Assembly: GCF_014208105.1 (NCBI RefSeq)
Contig: NZ_JACHMQ010000001.1
Location: 7,564,001 to 7,628,000 of the forward strand
Direction: 5' to 3'
Source of the DNA: Actinomadura coerulea
GTDB taxonomy: Bacteria; Actinomycetota; Actinomycetes; Streptosporangiales; Streptosporangiaceae
DNA length: 64,000 nt
In this document: positions 1 to 9,466 of the stretch, one piece after another
Layout of the letters: each line of letters opens with the position of its first letter
Position numbering within the stretch: position 1 is the first letter of the stretch
Notes under the pieces: generated by a model
The model's database searches: none
Seen by the model: the letters and a program-made list of their open reading frames with translations, nothing else
What the model was told of the DNA's origin: nothing
Program-made: the position numbers and the translations under genes

Positions 1-78
1 CGAAGGGAAGCCCATATGCGGGTTCGGCGTACGGGAGAGCCGCGCACCAGGATGCCTCGCGGCGCGCGGAGGGACGGC

Positions 79-903
79 GTGCGCCGGAGCCCCTCCGAGG
101 GCGGGCGGCTGATCTCCGCCCTCCGCCGCACCGGCCCGTACGCGGCCGTCCGCGACGCCGTCTACCGGATGTACGAGCGGCGCGTCGAGGCCGAGCTGCC
201 CACCGACGTCACCCCCCGGCACGTCGGCGTGATCCTGGACGGAAACCGGCGTTGGGCCAGGTCGATGGGGCTGGCCGACGTCAACTCCGGGCACCAGCGC
301 GGCGCCCAGAAGATCTCCGAGCTGCTGCAGTGGAGCGCCGAGGCCGGCGTCGAGCACGTCACGCTCTGGCTGCTGTCGACCGACAACCTCAACCGCCCCG
401 CCGACCAGCTGGAGCCGCTGCTGGCGATCATCGAGAACACCGTCCGCAAGCTCGCCGCCGACGGCTGGCACGTCAAGCCCGTCGGCGCCCTCGACCTGCT
501 GCCCGATAAGACGGCCCGCGTCCTGAAAGATGCCGGAGAGGCCACATCGAGCGCACCCGGCCTGATTGTGAACGTCGCGGTTGGGTATGGAGGTAGGCGT
601 GAGATCGCTGATGCGGTGCGCTCACTGCTCATCGAGCAGGCGAGTCGTGGCACCAGCATCGAGGAACTCGCCGAGATCCTCGACGTGGAGCACATCGCGG
701 AGCATCTCTACACGCGCGGCCAGCCGGATCCGGACCTGGTCATCCGCACCTCGGGAGAGCAGCGGCTCTCCGGCTTCATGCTGTGGCAGAGCGCCCACTC
801 GGAGTTCTACTTCTGCGAAGTCCATTGGCCGGACTTCCGCAAGGTCGACTTCCTGCGGGCCATCCGCTCCTACGCCGCGCGGCATCGGCGCTACGGTACC
901 TGA
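79..903 (+). CDS. Isoprenyl transferase, short-chain cis-prenyltransferase (Z-FPP synthase type)
   Basis: Condenses isopentenyl diphosphate with an allylic diphosphate in cis, feeding polyprenyl-phosphate carrier synthesis for the cell wall. Seen: the family signature with the catalytic Asp (HVGVILDGNRRWA), then LLSTDNL, NVAVGYGGRREIADAV and the C-terminal RTSGEQRLSGFMLWQ block. By family knowledge the sequence looks closer to the mycobacterial short-chain Z-farnesyl diphosphate synthase branch than to the long-chain UppS, so the product may be Z,E-farnesyl diphosphate. The start is uncertain. GTG at 79 has GGAGGG five bases upstream; ATG at 16 is also preceded by a purine run; homology only demands a start before about 150. 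PhoH follows after 78 bp on the same strand. Confidence 0.9.
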   Translation: MRRSPSEGGRLISALRRTGPYAAVRDAVYRMYERRVEAELPTDVTPRHVGVILDGNRRWARSMGLADVNSGHQRGAQKISELLQWSAEAGVEHVTLWLLSTDNLNRPADQLEPLLAIIENTVRKLAADGWHVKPVGALDLLPDKTARVLKDAGEATSSAPGLIVNVAVGYGGRREIADAVRSLLIEQASRGTSIEELAEILDVEHIAEHLYTRGQPDPDLVIRTSGEQRLSGFMLWQSAHSEFYFCEVHWPDFRKVDFLRAIRSYAARHRRYGT

Positions 904-981
904 CCGTCCCCTGCGGACCACCGCCCCTGCGCGGGCGGACCTGCGCGCCACCGGCAGTTCCCCCATATCCAGGGAGATCGA

Positions 982-2394
982 GTGGCCACAACCTCCGCGC
1001 GCCGTCCCGGCACGTCCGGGAACCCTTCCGGGACTCCTGTTCCGGAGACCTCTGGAGACCTCGGGGGCGCCGCTCCCGGCAGGGAACCGGACCGGCGCAC
1101 GTACGTCCTGGACACCAGCGTCCTGCTCGCCGATCCGGGGGCGATGACCCGGTTCGCGGAGCACGAGGTCGTACTCCCCATCGTCGTCATCTCCGAACTG
1201 GAGGCCAAGCGGCACCACCCCGAGCTCGGCTACTTCGCCCGGCAGGCCCTGCGCACGCTGGACGACCTGCGCCTGCGGCACGGACGGCTGGACGAGGCCG
1301 TCTCGGTCGAGGGGCCGCTCGGCGACCAGGGCGGAACGCTCCGCGTCGAGCTGAACCACGCCGACCCGAGCGTCCTGCCGGACGGGTTCCGGCTCGGCGA
1401 CAACGACACCCGGATCCTGTCGGTGGCCGCGTGGCTGGCCCGCGAGGGACGCGACGTCGTGCTGGTCTCCAAGGACCTGCCGATGCGGGTGAAGGCGTCC
1501 GCGGTGGGGCTCGCCGCCGAGGAGTACCGCGCGGAGCTGGCCGTCGTGGAGTCCGGCTGGACCGGGATGCGCGAGCTGGAGGTCACCGCCGGGGCCGTCG
1601 AGGAGCTGTACGAGTCGGGGAGCGCCGACCTGGAGGAGGCGCGGGACCTGCCCTGCCACACGGGGCTGCGGCTGCTGTCCGAGCGCGGCTCGGCCCTCGG
1701 CCGCGTCCAGCCGGACAAGTCGGTGCGGCTGGTGCGCGGCGACCGCGAGGTGTTCGGGCTGCGCGGCCGGTCCGCGGAGCAGCGGATCGCGCTGGACCTG
1801 CTGATGGACGAGGAGGTCGGCATCGTCTCGCTCGGCGGGCGGGCCGGCACCGGCAAGTCGGCGCTCGCCCTCTGCGCGGGGCTGGAGGCCGTGCTGGAGC
1901 GGCGGCGGCACCGCAAGGTCGTGGTGTTCCGCCCCCTGTACGCGGTCGGCGGCCAGGAGCTCGGGTACCTGCCGGGCTCGGAGGGCGAGAAGATGTCGCC
2001 GTGGGCGCAGGCGGTCTACGACACCCTCTCGGCGGTGACGACGCCGGAGGTCGTGGACGAGGTGGTGGACCGTGACATGTTGGAGGTCCTGCCGCTCACC
2101 CACATCCGGGGCCGGTCGCTGCACGACGCGTTCGTGATCGTGGACGAGGCGCAGTCGCTGGAGCGCGGCGTGCTGCTCACCGTCCTGTCGCGGATCGGCG
2201 CCGGGTCGAGGGTCGTGCTGACCCACGACGTGGCGCAGCGCGACAACCTTCGCGTCGGCAGGCACGACGGCGTCGCGGCCGTGGTGGAGCGGCTGAAGGG
2301 CCACCCGCTCTTCGCGCACGTGACGCTGACCAGGTCGGAGCGCTCGCCGATCGCGGCGCTCGTGACCGACATGCTCGGCGACGTCGGGGTCTGA
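982..2394 (+). CDS. PhoH family protein with N-terminal PIN domain (PhoH2 type)
   Basis: Fusion of a PIN-type ribonuclease domain (about residues 35-165; [10 protein letters not shown] holds the first acidic residue, with later acidic residues in ISELEAK and DNDTRILS) and a PhoH P-loop ATPase domain (about 250-470). Walker A is [10 protein letters not shown] near residue 288, Walker B is FVIVDEAQ, and a helicase-like arginine follows in [10 protein letters not shown]-PhoH proteins are reported as RNA helicase/ribonucleases; the exact substrate here is unknown. The GTG start at 982 follows AGGGAGATCGA. Length (470) is normal for the family. It is probably co-transcribed with the prenyltransferase and ends at a strong hairpin. 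Confidence 0.93.
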   Translation: MATTSARRPGTSGNPSGTPVPETSGDLGGAAPGREPDRRTYVLDTSVLLADPGAMTRFAEHEVVLPIVVISELEAKRHHPELGYFARQALRTLDDLRLRHGRLDEAVSVEGPLGDQGGTLRVELNHADPSVLPDGFRLGDNDTRILSVAAWLAREGRDVVLVSKDLPMRVKASAVGLAAEEYRAELAVVESGWTGMRELEVTAGAVEELYESGSADLEEARDLPCHTGLRLLSERGSALGRVQPDKSVRLVRGDREVFGLRGRSAEQRIALDLLMDEEVGIVSLGGRAGTGKSALALCAGLEAVLERRRHRKVVVFRPLYAVGGQELGYLPGSEGEKMSPWAQAVYDTLSAVTTPEVVDEVVDRDMLEVLPLTHIRGRSLHDAFVIVDEAQSLERGVLLTVLSRIGAGSRVVLTHDVAQRDNLRVGRHDGVAAVVERLKGHPLFAHVTLTRSERSPIAALVTDMLGDVGV

Positions 2395-2405
2395 CCCGGC
2401 CGAGA

Positions 2406-2443
2406 GAGGACCCCGGCGGACCGTGACGGCCGCCGGGGTCCTC
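2406..2443 (+). terminator. Intrinsic terminator after phoH
   Basis: Perfect 14-bp stem (GAGGACCCCGGCGG with its complement at 2430-2443) around a 10-base loop, followed by a short mixed CT stretch. It ends the prenyltransferase-phoH transcript. Confidence 0.75.
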
Positions 2444-2830
2444 CTGTCTCAGAACGCCGTCGATGTTCCTACGCAGGGTGATCGTTAAACCCCGTAGGGT
2501 AGGAATGTGGCGAAGGTCACATTAGTGCTGGCGTGGGGGGAGAACCGCAGGTCCGTCCGCGTTTTGGGTGCCTGCCGGGCTGGGTTGACAACCGTCCTAT
2601 CAGCCGCATTCGTCTCGTTTTGGTTGCGAAGCAGCCCTCGGCCTGGGGCATTGTGTCTCCCCGTAAGCACCCCCAGAGCGGTTGCCGGCCCGCGGCGCGC
2701 CCCCTGCGCGCGCGACGGGCGGGACGCCGTCCCGGGTCCGAGGCCGCCGGAGCACCGGCGGCAGTCCCGGACCGGGGTGGAAACAGTTCGTGCGCGTGTC
2801 CATGCGCGTGCGACCGTCGGAAGGACCGCC
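2444..2830 (+). other. Long leader/intergenic region before the transglycosylase
   Basis: About 390 bp without a convincing gene. An open frame in phase with the transglycosylase runs back to a GTG at 2507, and TAGGGT at 2495-2500 sits six bases before it, so 2507 could be a transcription start (or a leaderless translation start). A TTGACA lies at 2585-2590 without a good partner. Base content is lower in GC at 2470-2650 than in the flanking genes. I looked for a ydaO riboswitch core here and did not find one. Confidence 0.4.
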
Positions 2831-3838
2831 TTGTTCGGAGACCGTCCCGGGTCCCCTAGGCGAGACGATCGACAGAGCTCCGACCCCCGGCAGCCGCTGA
2901 CCGGCGCGGCCCCCGCCCCGGCGCAGACGCCCGACCCCTCCGCGGAGGGGCCCGAGGCGCCGCACGAGGACGACGTGCGCGTCGCCGGCACCGGCCCCCG
3001 CGCGGGCGTCCCCGCGGGTGACACGCTCGGCCTCCAGCCCGTCCAGGAGCCGCTCCGCACCGGCGTGTCCGCCGGCGGCCCCGGCGACGAGATCTCCTCC
3101 GGCAGGGGCGGACCCCGACGCGCCGGCCGCAAGAGCGGCTCCGGCGGCCGCGCGAGCGGGCCCGGCCCGCGCAAGGAGGGCTCCGGCGGGCGCAACGGCG
3201 TGCGGATCGCGGTGGTCGCCGCGGGCGCCGCCGTCCTGCTCGGCGGCGGCGCGGTCGCCGCCTTCGCGCTGACCGGCGGCTCCGGCGACGAGGCCCCCCA
3301 GACCGTCAGGCCCACCCGGCAGCTCGCCGACGCCGCCGTGCCGAAGATCGACCCGAAGGTCCTGGAGCAGCAGCGCAAGAAGCTGGCGCTCGACCGGGCC
3401 TCCCGCGCGACGCGCCAGGACGGGGGCAAGAAGGGCCCCTCCCTGCTCCCCAAGGGCAAGCCGATCCCGACCAAGACGCCGGAGAAGAAGAAGACCGGCG
3501 GCGGCGGCGTCCCGACGGGCGACCCGGTCCCCGCGGGCGAGGCGCAGGCGATCGCCAAGCGGCTGATGCCGAGCTACGGCTTCAGCGGCAGCGGCCAGTT
3601 CGGCTGCCTGGTCAACCTGTGGAACAAGGAGAGCCACTGGAACGTCCACGCGTCCAACCCCTCCTCGGGCGCGTACGGCATTCCGCAGGCCCTCCCCGGC
3701 TCCAAGATGGGCAGCGCCGGGTCCGACTGGCAGAACAACGCCACCACCCAGATCAAGTGGGGGCTCGGCTACATCAAGAACCGCTACGGCACGCCGTGCG
3801 GCGCGTGGTCGCACTCGCAGTCCGTCGGCTGGTACTGA
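2831..3838 (+). CDS. Membrane-anchored transglycosylase SLT-domain protein
   Basis: Cell-wall hydrolase-like protein. Seen: a Pro/Gly/Arg-rich cytoplasmic N-terminus, one membrane segment (VAAGAAVLLGGGAVAAFAL, about residues 128-150), a charged linker, and a C-terminal domain of about 100 residues with LVNLWNKESHWN (candidate catalytic Glu), SSGAYGIPQALPGSKM and WGLGYIKNRYG. These match the lysozyme-like SLT proteins common in actinomycetes. I place the start at TTG 2831 because GGAAGGA stands five bases upstream and the frame before it reads as low-complexity Arg/Pro. An annotation tool may extend it to GTG 2507 (443 residues). It is a single-gene unit, convergent with fumC. Confidence 0.8.
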   Translation: MFGDRPGSPRRDDRQSSDPRQPLTGAAPAPAQTPDPSAEGPEAPHEDDVRVAGTGPRAGVPAGDTLGLQPVQEPLRTGVSAGGPGDEISSGRGGPRRAGRKSGSGGRASGPGPRKEGSGGRNGVRIAVVAAGAAVLLGGGAVAAFALTGGSGDEAPQTVRPTRQLADAAVPKIDPKVLEQQRKKLALDRASRATRQDGGKKGPSLLPKGKPIPTKTPEKKKTGGGGVPTGDPVPAGEAQAIAKRLMPSYGFSGSGQFGCLVNLWNKESHWNVHASNPSSGAYGIPQALPGSKMGSAGSDWQNNATTQIKWGLGYIKNRYGTPCGAWSHSQSVGWY

Positions 3839-3847
3839 TCCGGCCCG

Positions 3848-3885
3848 GCGCGTCCCGGACGCCGTGCGCGGCGCCTGGGACGCGC
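3848..3885. terminator. Bidirectional hairpin between transglycosylase and fumC
   Basis: A 9-bp inverted repeat, GCGCGTCCC (3848-3856) against GGGACGCGC (3877-3885), lies in the gap between two convergent genes. No clear T-run. Confidence 0.5.
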
Positions 3886-3902
3886 GACGGGCGCCGCCCG
3901 CC

Positions 3903-5306
3903 TCAGCGGCGGGCCGCCCCGGTCATCCGCAGCACGTCCAGCGCCTCGTCCAGCTGCTCGACGGTCAGCCTCCCCGCCTCGACGTGGCCGCGCTCCAGCA
4001 CGACCTCGCGGATCGTCCGGCGCTCCCGCAGCGCCTGCTTGGCGACCTTCGCGGCCTCCTCGTACCCGAGGTAGCGGTTCAGCGGCGTCACGATCGACGG
4101 TGAGGACTCGGCGTACTCGCGCATCCGCTCCTCGTCGGCCTCGACGCCGTCCACGCAGCGGTCGGCCAGCAGCCGGGACGCGTTCGCCAGCAGGGTGATC
4201 GACTCCAGCACGTTGCGGGCCAGCATCGGCAGCATCACGTTCAGCTCGAAGCTGCCGGAGGCGCCGCCGAACGCGACCGCCGCGTCGTTGCCGATGACCT
4301 GCGCGGCGACCTGCGCCACCGCCTCGGGGATCACCGGGTTCACCTTCCCGGGCATGATCGACGAACCCGGCTGCAGGTCGGGCAGCCGGATCTCGGCGAG
4401 CCCGGCGCGCGGCCCCGACCCCATCCAGCGCAGATCGTTGGCGATCTTGGTGAGGCTCACCGCGACCGTGCGCAGCGCGCCGCTGGCCTCCACGAGGCCG
4501 TCCCGCGCGCCCTGCGCCTCGAAGTGGTCGCGGGCCTCGGTGAGCGGCAGCCCGGTGACCCGCGCGATCTCGGCGATGACGCGGGCGGCGAAGCCCTCGG
4601 GGGTGTTGATGCCGGTGCCGACGGCCGTCCCCCCGAGGGGGAGCTCCGCCAGCCGCGGCAGGACGGCCTCCAGCCGCTCCACGCCGTGCCCCACCTGAGC
4701 GGCGTACCCGCCGAACTCCTGCCCGAGCGTCACCGGCGTCGCGTCCATCAGGTGGGTGCGGCCGGACTTGACGACGGTCGCGAACTCCCCGGCCTTGCGG
4801 GCGAGCGCCGCCTCCAGATGCCGCAGCGCGGGGATCAGCTCGTTCACGACGGCCCCCGTGGCCGCGATGTGGATGGACGACGGGAACACGTCGTTGGACG
4901 ACTGGGAGGCGTTCACGTGGTCGTTGGGGTGGACGGGGCGGCCGAGCCGCTCCTGCGCCAGCGTCGCCACGACCTCATTGGCGTTCATGTTGGACGACGT
5001 CCCCGACCCGGTCTGGAACACGTCGATCGGGAACTGGTCGTCCCACCGCCCGCCGGCGACCTCGCGGGCGGCCTCGGCGACGGCGCCGGCGATGTCCTCG
5101 TCGAGGACCCCCAGCTCGGCGTTGACGACCGCCGCGGCGGCCTTGATCTGGCCGAGCGCGGCGATGTGCGCGGCCTCCAGCGTCCGTCCCGAGATCGGGA
5201 AGTTCTCCACCGCGCGCTGCGTCTGGGCCCGCCACTTGGCCGCGGCCGGCACCCGGACCTCGCCCATCGAGTCGTGCTCGACCCGGAACTCCTGCTCGCT
5301 GCTCAT
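3903..5306 (-). CDS. fumC: Class II fumarate hydratase
   Basis: Iron-independent TCA-cycle enzyme interconverting fumarate and malate; a cytosolic homotetramer in this family. Seen: [14 protein letters not shown] and [14 protein letters not shown] early, the [17 protein letters not shown] block in the middle, and the fumarase/aspartase signature [11 protein letters not shown] containing the mobile-loop Ser. Length is 467, as usual. I chose ATG 5306 because GGGAGG lies a few bases upstream; the open frame extends 21 codons further without support. It follows the Ser/Thr kinase gene on the same strand after 85 bp, which hold a weak 6-bp hairpin (5366-5383). The window also encodes a class I fumarase 1.5 kb away. 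Confidence 0.95.
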   Translation of the reverse strand: MSSEQEFRVEHDSMGEVRVPAAAKWRAQTQRAVENFPISGRTLEAAHIAALGQIKAAAAVVNAELGVLDEDIAGAVAEAAREVAGGRWDDQFPIDVFQTGSGTSSNMNANEVVATLAQERLGRPVHPNDHVNASQSSNDVFPSSIHIAATGAVVNELIPALRHLEAALARKAGEFATVVKSGRTHLMDATPVTLGQEFGGYAAQVGHGVERLEAVLPRLAELPLGGTAVGTGINTPEGFAARVIAEIARVTGLPLTEARDHFEAQGARDGLVEASGALRTVAVSLTKIANDLRWMGSGPRAGLAEIRLPDLQPGSSIMPGKVNPVIPEAVAQVAAQVIGNDAAVAFGGASGSFELNVMLPMLARNVLESITLLANASRLLADRCVDGVEADEERMREYAESSPSIVTPLNRYLGYEEAAKVAKQALRERRTIREVVLERGHVEAGRLTVEQLDEALDVLRMTGAARR

Positions 5307-5391
5307 GGAACGCCTCCCACTCGACTTCGGCGGCCGCCGTCGTCCATGGCAGCCCGGTCGGTGGATCACGCATTCCCGCGTGAGGCGCGGA

Positions 5392-6654
5392 TCACTCCTT
5401 GTTCAGCGTGTAGTTCTGCCGCTCGCCCGGCTTGCCCGGCGGCTTCTGGAGCCCGTTCACCCAGACGTCGCACGCGGACGCGTCGTAGACGACCGCGTTG
5501 ATGCGCGGCTGGTCGTACCGGCGCGCCTCGCCCATGGTCAGCGTCTCGTCGCTGAGCACGGTCATCGCGGCCCCCGGGACCGAGACGAAGATCTTGCAGG
5601 AGTCGGTGCGGGCCCGGACGACCAGCGTGCTGGTGGCGGCGCCGGGCGGCGCGGCGGCCCGGGTGGTGCGCGCCGGAGTGGACGCGCCGGCGGTGGGGGA
5701 GGGGCCGGGACTCTCCCGCATCATCCCGACGATGAGGGCGGTCGCGCCGATCCCGCAGGAGGCGACGGTCGCGCCGATGAGCCCGATCACGACCATCACC
5801 CGGTAGCGGGGGGTCGGGGCGCGGCGTCCCGAGCGCGGGCCCGCCATGGCCCGTTCGAGCCGGTCGACCGCGCGGGCGTGGCTGAGCCGCCGGGTCGGGT
5901 TCTTCTCCAGCAGCCCGGTGATGACGGGCGCGAGCGCGCCGGCGTTCTGCGGGGCGGGGGTCGACTCGTTGGCCAGCGCCGACAGCGTCGCCATGACGTT
6001 CTCGCGCTCGAACGGCGGGCGGCCCTCCAGCGCCGCGTACAGCGTCGCGCCGAGCGACCACAGGTCGGACCGCGGGGTGGCCTTCTCCCCGGCGGCGACC
6101 TCGGGAGCCACGTACGCGGGCGACCCCATGAAGTGGCCGGTCTTGGTGAGGCTCGCCGAACCCGAGGAGAACGCGAGCCCGAAGTCGGTGAGGACGACGC
6201 GGTCGCCGTCCAGCAGCACGTTGCTCGGCTTCAGGTCGCGGTGCACGATCCCGGCCTTGTGCGCGGTGTTGAGGGCGTCCAGGAGGGCGCGGCCGATGTG
6301 CGCGACGCGCTCGGGCGGCAGCGGGCCCGAGCGCTCGATGAGCTGCTCGAGGCTGGGCGCCTCGATCATCTCCATCACGATCCAGGGGCGGCCCTGCTCG
6401 ATGACCACGTCGTAGACCTCGACGATGGAGTGCGTGCGCAGCTGCGCGGGCGCGCGCGCCTCCCGGAGGGTACGGCGGTAGAAGAGCACCCGGTCGTCCT
6501 CGGCGAGGTTGTCGGGGAGCCGCAGTTCCTTGATGGCGACAGCGCGGTCGAGGAGCTCGTCGTGCCCCCTCCACACGGTGCCGTTGGCGCCCTGACCTAT
6601 CTCCGAGACCAGCCGGTAGCGCGTCGCTAGCACGAGGCGCTCTGACTGTGACAT
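5392..6654 (-). CDS. Membrane-anchored Ser/Thr protein kinase (PknB-like, no PASTA)
   Basis: Hanks-type kinase, residues about 13-275, with all core motifs: glycine loop [15 protein letters not shown] lysine, HRDLKPSNV catalytic loop, DFG magnesium loop and GSPAYVAPE activation-segment end. A single membrane helix follows (about 285-310), then a short Thr/Ala/Pro linker and an external domain of about 85 residues with two cysteines (TDSCKIF and ASACDVW) that could form a disulfide. No PASTA repeats, so the external ligand is not predictable. The ATG start sits seven bases after TATCTT, indicating a leaderless message. Its gene lies between the two fumarase genes. Confidence 0.93.
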   Translation of the reverse strand: MSQSERLVLATRYRLVSEIGQGANGTVWRGHDELLDRAVAIKELRLPDNLAEDDRVLFYRRTLREARAPAQLRTHSIVEVYDVVIEQGRPWIVMEMIEAPSLEQLIERSGPLPPERVAHIGRALLDALNTAHKAGIVHRDLKPSNVLLDGDRVVLTDFGLAFSSGSASLTKTGHFMGSPAYVAPEVAAGEKATPRSDLWSLGATLYAALEGRPPFERENVMATLSALANESTPAPQNAGALAPVITGLLEKNPTRRLSHARAVDRLERAMAGPRSGRRAPTPRYRVMVVIGLIGATVASCGIGATALIVGMMRESPGPSPTAGASTPARTTRAAAPPGAATSTLVVRARTDSCKIFVSVPGAAMTVLSDETLTMGEARRYDQPRINAVVYDASACDVWVNGLQKPPGKPGERQNYTLNKE

Positions 6655-6661
6655 GGCGGAA

Positions 6662-6667
6662 AAGATA
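6662..6667 (-). promoter_or_regulatory. -10 element of leaderless kinase gene
   Basis: TATCTT (read on the minus strand) ends seven bases before the kinase ATG. That spacing puts the transcription start at or next to the start codon, and no Shine-Dalgarno is present. Confidence 0.5.
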
Positions 6668-6731
6668 CCGGAGTAGCCAGCCGGTCATCGGGGAGACTTC
6701 ATCACTAACGCGAATTTTGGCCCAATACTGT

Positions 6732-6807
6732 GACCTCCCGCGGGGAAACCGCCGGGGACCGCCTCCCGGCGGCCCCGGGCGGGGGCCGCCGGCGGCCGCG
6801 GGAGGTC
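6732..6807 (-). terminator. Terminator of the class I fumarase gene
   Basis: 12-bp outer stem, GACCTCCCGCGG (6732-6743) against its complement (6796-6807), enclosing further GC-rich inverted repeats. The right arm overlaps the fumarase stop codon. Confidence 0.6.
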
Positions 6808-8446
6808 AGCGCCTGCCGATGCTCAGGACGGGCCCGGTGGTGTCGGCGAAGAAGTCCTCGCCCTTGTCGTCCACGACGATGAAGGCCGGGAAGTCCTCGA
6901 CCTCGATCTTCCAGACGGCCTCCATGCCGAGCTCCGGGTACTCCAGGACCTCGACCTTCTTGATGCAGTCCTGCGCGAGGCGCGCCGCCGGGCCGCCGAT
7001 CGAGCCGAGGTAGAAGCCGCCGTGCTCCTCGCAGGCGTCGGTGACCTGCTTGGACCGGTTGCCCTTGGCCAGCATGACCAGGGAGCCGCCCGCGGCCTGG
7101 AACTGCTCGACGTAGGAGTCCATCCGGCCGGCCGTGGTCGGGCCGAACGAGCCCGACGCGTAGCCCTCGGGCGTCTTCGCCGGGCCCGCGTAGTAGACGG
7201 CGTGGTCGCGCAGGTACCGCGGCATCGGCTCGCCCGCGTCCAGCCGCTCCTTGATCTTGGCGTGCGCGATGTCGCGCGCCACGACGAGCGGGCCCGTCAG
7301 CGACAGCCGCGTCCTGACCGGGTACCGGGTCAGCTCGGCGCGGATCTCGTCCATCGGGCGGTTCAGGTCGATCGCGACGACGTCGTCGTCCAGGTGCTCG
7401 TCGGTGGTGTCGGGCAGGTACTGGGCGGGGTCGGTCTCCAGCCGCTCCAGGAACACGCCCTCCGCGGTGATCTTGGCGAGGGCCTGCCGGTCGGCGCTGC
7501 ACGAGACGGCGATCGCGACCGGGCAGGACGCGCCGTGCCGCGGCAGCCGGATCACCCGCACGTCGTGGCAGAAGTACTTGCCGCCGAACTGCGCCCCGAT
7601 CCCGAGCTTCTGCGTCAGCTCGAACACCTGGAGCTCCAGCTCCAGGTCGCGGAACCCGTGCCCGAGGGGCGAGCCCTCGGTGGGCATCGCGTCCAGGTAG
7701 TGGGCCGAGGCGTACTTGGCGGTCTTCAGCGCGTACTCGGCGGACGTGCCGCCCACGACGATCGCCAGGTGGTACGGCGGGCACGCGGCCGTGCCCAGCG
7801 AGCGGATCTTCTCCTCGAGGAAGGACATCATCCGCTTGGGGTTCAGGACGGCCTTGGTCTCCTGGTAGAGGTACGACTTGTTGGCGCTGCCGCCGCCCTT
7901 GGCCATGAACAGGAACTTGTAGGCGTCGCCGGGCGCCGCGTACAGCTCGATCTGCGCGGGCAGGTTCGAGCCGGTGTTCTTCTCGTCCCACATCGTCACC
8001 GGCGCCATCTGCGAGTAGCGCAGGTTCAGCTTCGTGTAGGCGTCGTACACCCCGCGCGAGATGTGCCTCTCGTCGTCGCCGTCGGTCAGGACGTGCTGGC
8101 CGCGCTTGCCCATGACGATCGCGGTGCCCGTGTCCTGGCACATCGGCAGGACGCCGCCGGACGCGATGCCCGCGTTCTTCAGCAGGTCCAGCGCGACGAA
8201 CCGGTCGTTCGGGGACGCCTCGGGGTCGTCCAGGATCCGGCGGAGCTGCGCGAGGTGCGCCGGACGCAGCAGGTGGGCGATGTCGCGCATGGCGGTCTCG
8301 GTGAGCAGCCGCAGGGCCTCCGGCTCGACCTGCAGGAACGTTCGCCCGTTCGCTTCGAACGTCGAGACCCCGTCGGAGGTCAGGAGCCGGTAGTCGGTCT
8401 CGTCCGGGCCGAGCGGAAGCAGGTCGGTGTAGGAGAACTCAGGCAT
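6806..8446 (-). CDS. Class I fumarate hydratase (iron-sulfur)
   Basis: 4Fe-4S fumarase of the single-chain FumA/FumB type: an N-terminal alpha region (fumerase family; [18 protein letters not shown] holds a likely cluster Cys) and a C-terminal beta region (fumerase_[18 protein letters not shown]). Other cysteines that could ligate the cluster are in GTAACPPYH and KYFCHDVR. Length is 546 from ATG 8446, normal for this class. The start is coupled to the upstream EamA gene by TGAGATG, so both are likely one transcript. Having both an oxygen-labile class I and a stable class II enzyme close together is notable. Confidence 0.93.
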   Translation of the reverse strand: MPEFSYTDLLPLGPDETDYRLLTSDGVSTFEANGRTFLQVEPEALRLLTETAMRDIAHLLRPAHLAQLRRILDDPEASPNDRFVALDLLKNAGIASGGVLPMCQDTGTAIVMGKRGQHVLTDGDDERHISRGVYDAYTKLNLRYSQMAPVTMWDEKNTGSNLPAQIELYAAPGDAYKFLFMAKGGGSANKSYLYQETKAVLNPKRMMSFLEEKIRSLGTAACPPYHLAIVVGGTSAEYALKTAKYASAHYLDAMPTEGSPLGHGFRDLELELQVFELTQKLGIGAQFGGKYFCHDVRVIRLPRHGASCPVAIAVSCSADRQALAKITAEGVFLERLETDPAQYLPDTTDEHLDDDVVAIDLNRPMDEIRAELTRYPVRTRLSLTGPLVVARDIAHAKIKERLDAGEPMPRYLRDHAVYYAGPAKTPEGYASGSFGPTTAGRMDSYVEQFQAAGGSLVMLAKGNRSKQVTDACEEHGGFYLGSIGGPAARLAQDCIKKVEVLEYPELGMEAVWKIEVEDFPAFIVVDDKGEDFFADTTGPVLSIGRR

Positions 8447-8447
8447 C

Positions 8448-9389
8448 TCAGGCAGATCCTCGCGCGATTCCGATGGGGGCCGCCTCACAGGTTACGGGCT
8501 CGGCGGGCGCGGGCTCACGGGGGGCGACCCGGGCGCGCAGGCCCACCACGACGCCCGCGGCGACCAGGGCCGCGCCCGCCAGATCGGCCGGTTCGGGCCG
8601 GTCGATGCCGAGCGCGACGGTCGTCACCACCGCGCTGATCGGGATCAGGCCCGCGCACAGCCCGGCGCGGTCGGCCCCGAGCCGCCCGATGGCGTCGTAC
8701 CAGAGCAGGAACGCGATCGTGGTGACGATGATCGACAGGTAGGTGAAGCCGGCCAGCTCGCCGGCCGTCGGGACGCGCAGCAGCGCCGTCCCGTCCGCGA
8801 CGAGGCCGGCCGCCAGCAGCATCGGGACGGCCAGCGCGGCGGAGTAGGCCGAGACCCGCAGGGGCCCGAGGCGCGGCAGCAGCGGCACGGCCAGCAGCGA
8901 GAAGCCCACCTCCCCGGCGAGGGCGCCGAGCGAGAGCAGCAGCCCGCGGGCGCTGCCGCTGCCGAGGCCGTTCGCGAGCGCCGCCCCCGCCGCCACCACG
9001 CAGGCCGCCGCGATGATCGCCGGGGCGGGGCGCCGGCCGTCCAGCAGCGGCCCGACGACCGCGAGCACGATCGGGACCGTCGCGATCACCGTGCCGATGG
9101 TGGCCGGGCTCGTGTCCCGGGTGGCCAGCACGATGCAGACGTTGAACGCGACCAGCCCCGTCCCCGCGAGCGCCGTCAGCAGCAGCCAGTCCCGCGCCGA
9201 GGGGCGGCGCGCGGGCCCTCCGGCGAGGCGCGCCACGGCCAGCAGGACCAGCGCGGCCGCGGCGTACCGGACCGCCTGGCCGCCGAAGACGGGATAGCCG
9301 GAGATGGTCGCCGAGACGGCGGTCAGCGTGCCGACGAGGGACATCGCGGCCGCGGCCCCCGCCATGCCGCGCCTTTGGGAGGTGTTCAT
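8448..9389 (-). CDS. EamA/DMT family transporter
   Basis: Integral membrane exporter of the drug/metabolite superfamily with two five-helix EamA repeats; 313 residues. Hydrophobic segments cover nearly the whole chain, for example [29 protein letters not shown] and [18 protein letters not shown], the last with the typical [17 protein letters not shown] turn. Substrate unknown; relatives export amino acids and other metabolites. It is divergent from a MocR regulator, the usual pairing for a regulator and its target exporter. Start ATG 9389 is preceded by GGG-rich purines; the longer open frame would enter the regulator's operator. Confidence 0.88.
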   Translation of the reverse strand: MNTSQRRGMAGAAAAMSLVGTLTAVSATISGYPVFGGQAVRYAAAALVLLAVARLAGGPARRPSARDWLLLTALAGTGLVAFNVCIVLATRDTSPATIGTVIATVPIVLAVVGPLLDGRRPAPAIIAAACVVAAGAALANGLGSGSARGLLLSLGALAGEVGFSLLAVPLLPRLGPLRVSAYSAALAVPMLLAAGLVADGTALLRVPTAGELAGFTYLSIIVTTIAFLLWYDAIGRLGADRAGLCAGLIPISAVVTTVALGIDRPEPADLAGAALVAAGVVVGLRARVAPREPAPAEPVTCEAAPIGIARGSA

Positions 9390-9410
9390 GGACTGAACGC
9401 TAGGGCGCGG

Positions 9411-9466
9411 TTGGTCCAGCGGACAGAGCCAATCAAACCCCTTGAACGCGGACCAATACGCTGTCC
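9411..9466. promoter_or_regulatory. Putative MocR operator/divergent promoter region
   Basis: Between eamA and the MocR gene lie TTGGTCC (9411-9417) and its inverse GGACCAA (9450-9456), and also GGACAG (9421-9426) and its inverse CTGTCC (9461-9466). The arrangement of two interleaved inverted pairs ending right at the GTG of the regulator suggests an autoregulated site that also controls eamA. Confidence 0.5.

Noticed and set aside
622-2319. Long minus-strand frame opposite the prenyltransferase and PhoH genes
   Set aside because: Arg/Pro/Gly/His-rich product with no family resemblance; an artefact of high GC and synonymous-position bias.
2444-2830. Second c-di-AMP riboswitch before the transglycosylase
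   Set aside because: It has a GGGGGGAGAACC-like run, but the AGCTAACC-GGTAGG block and the GGGGTGAATC block are missing.
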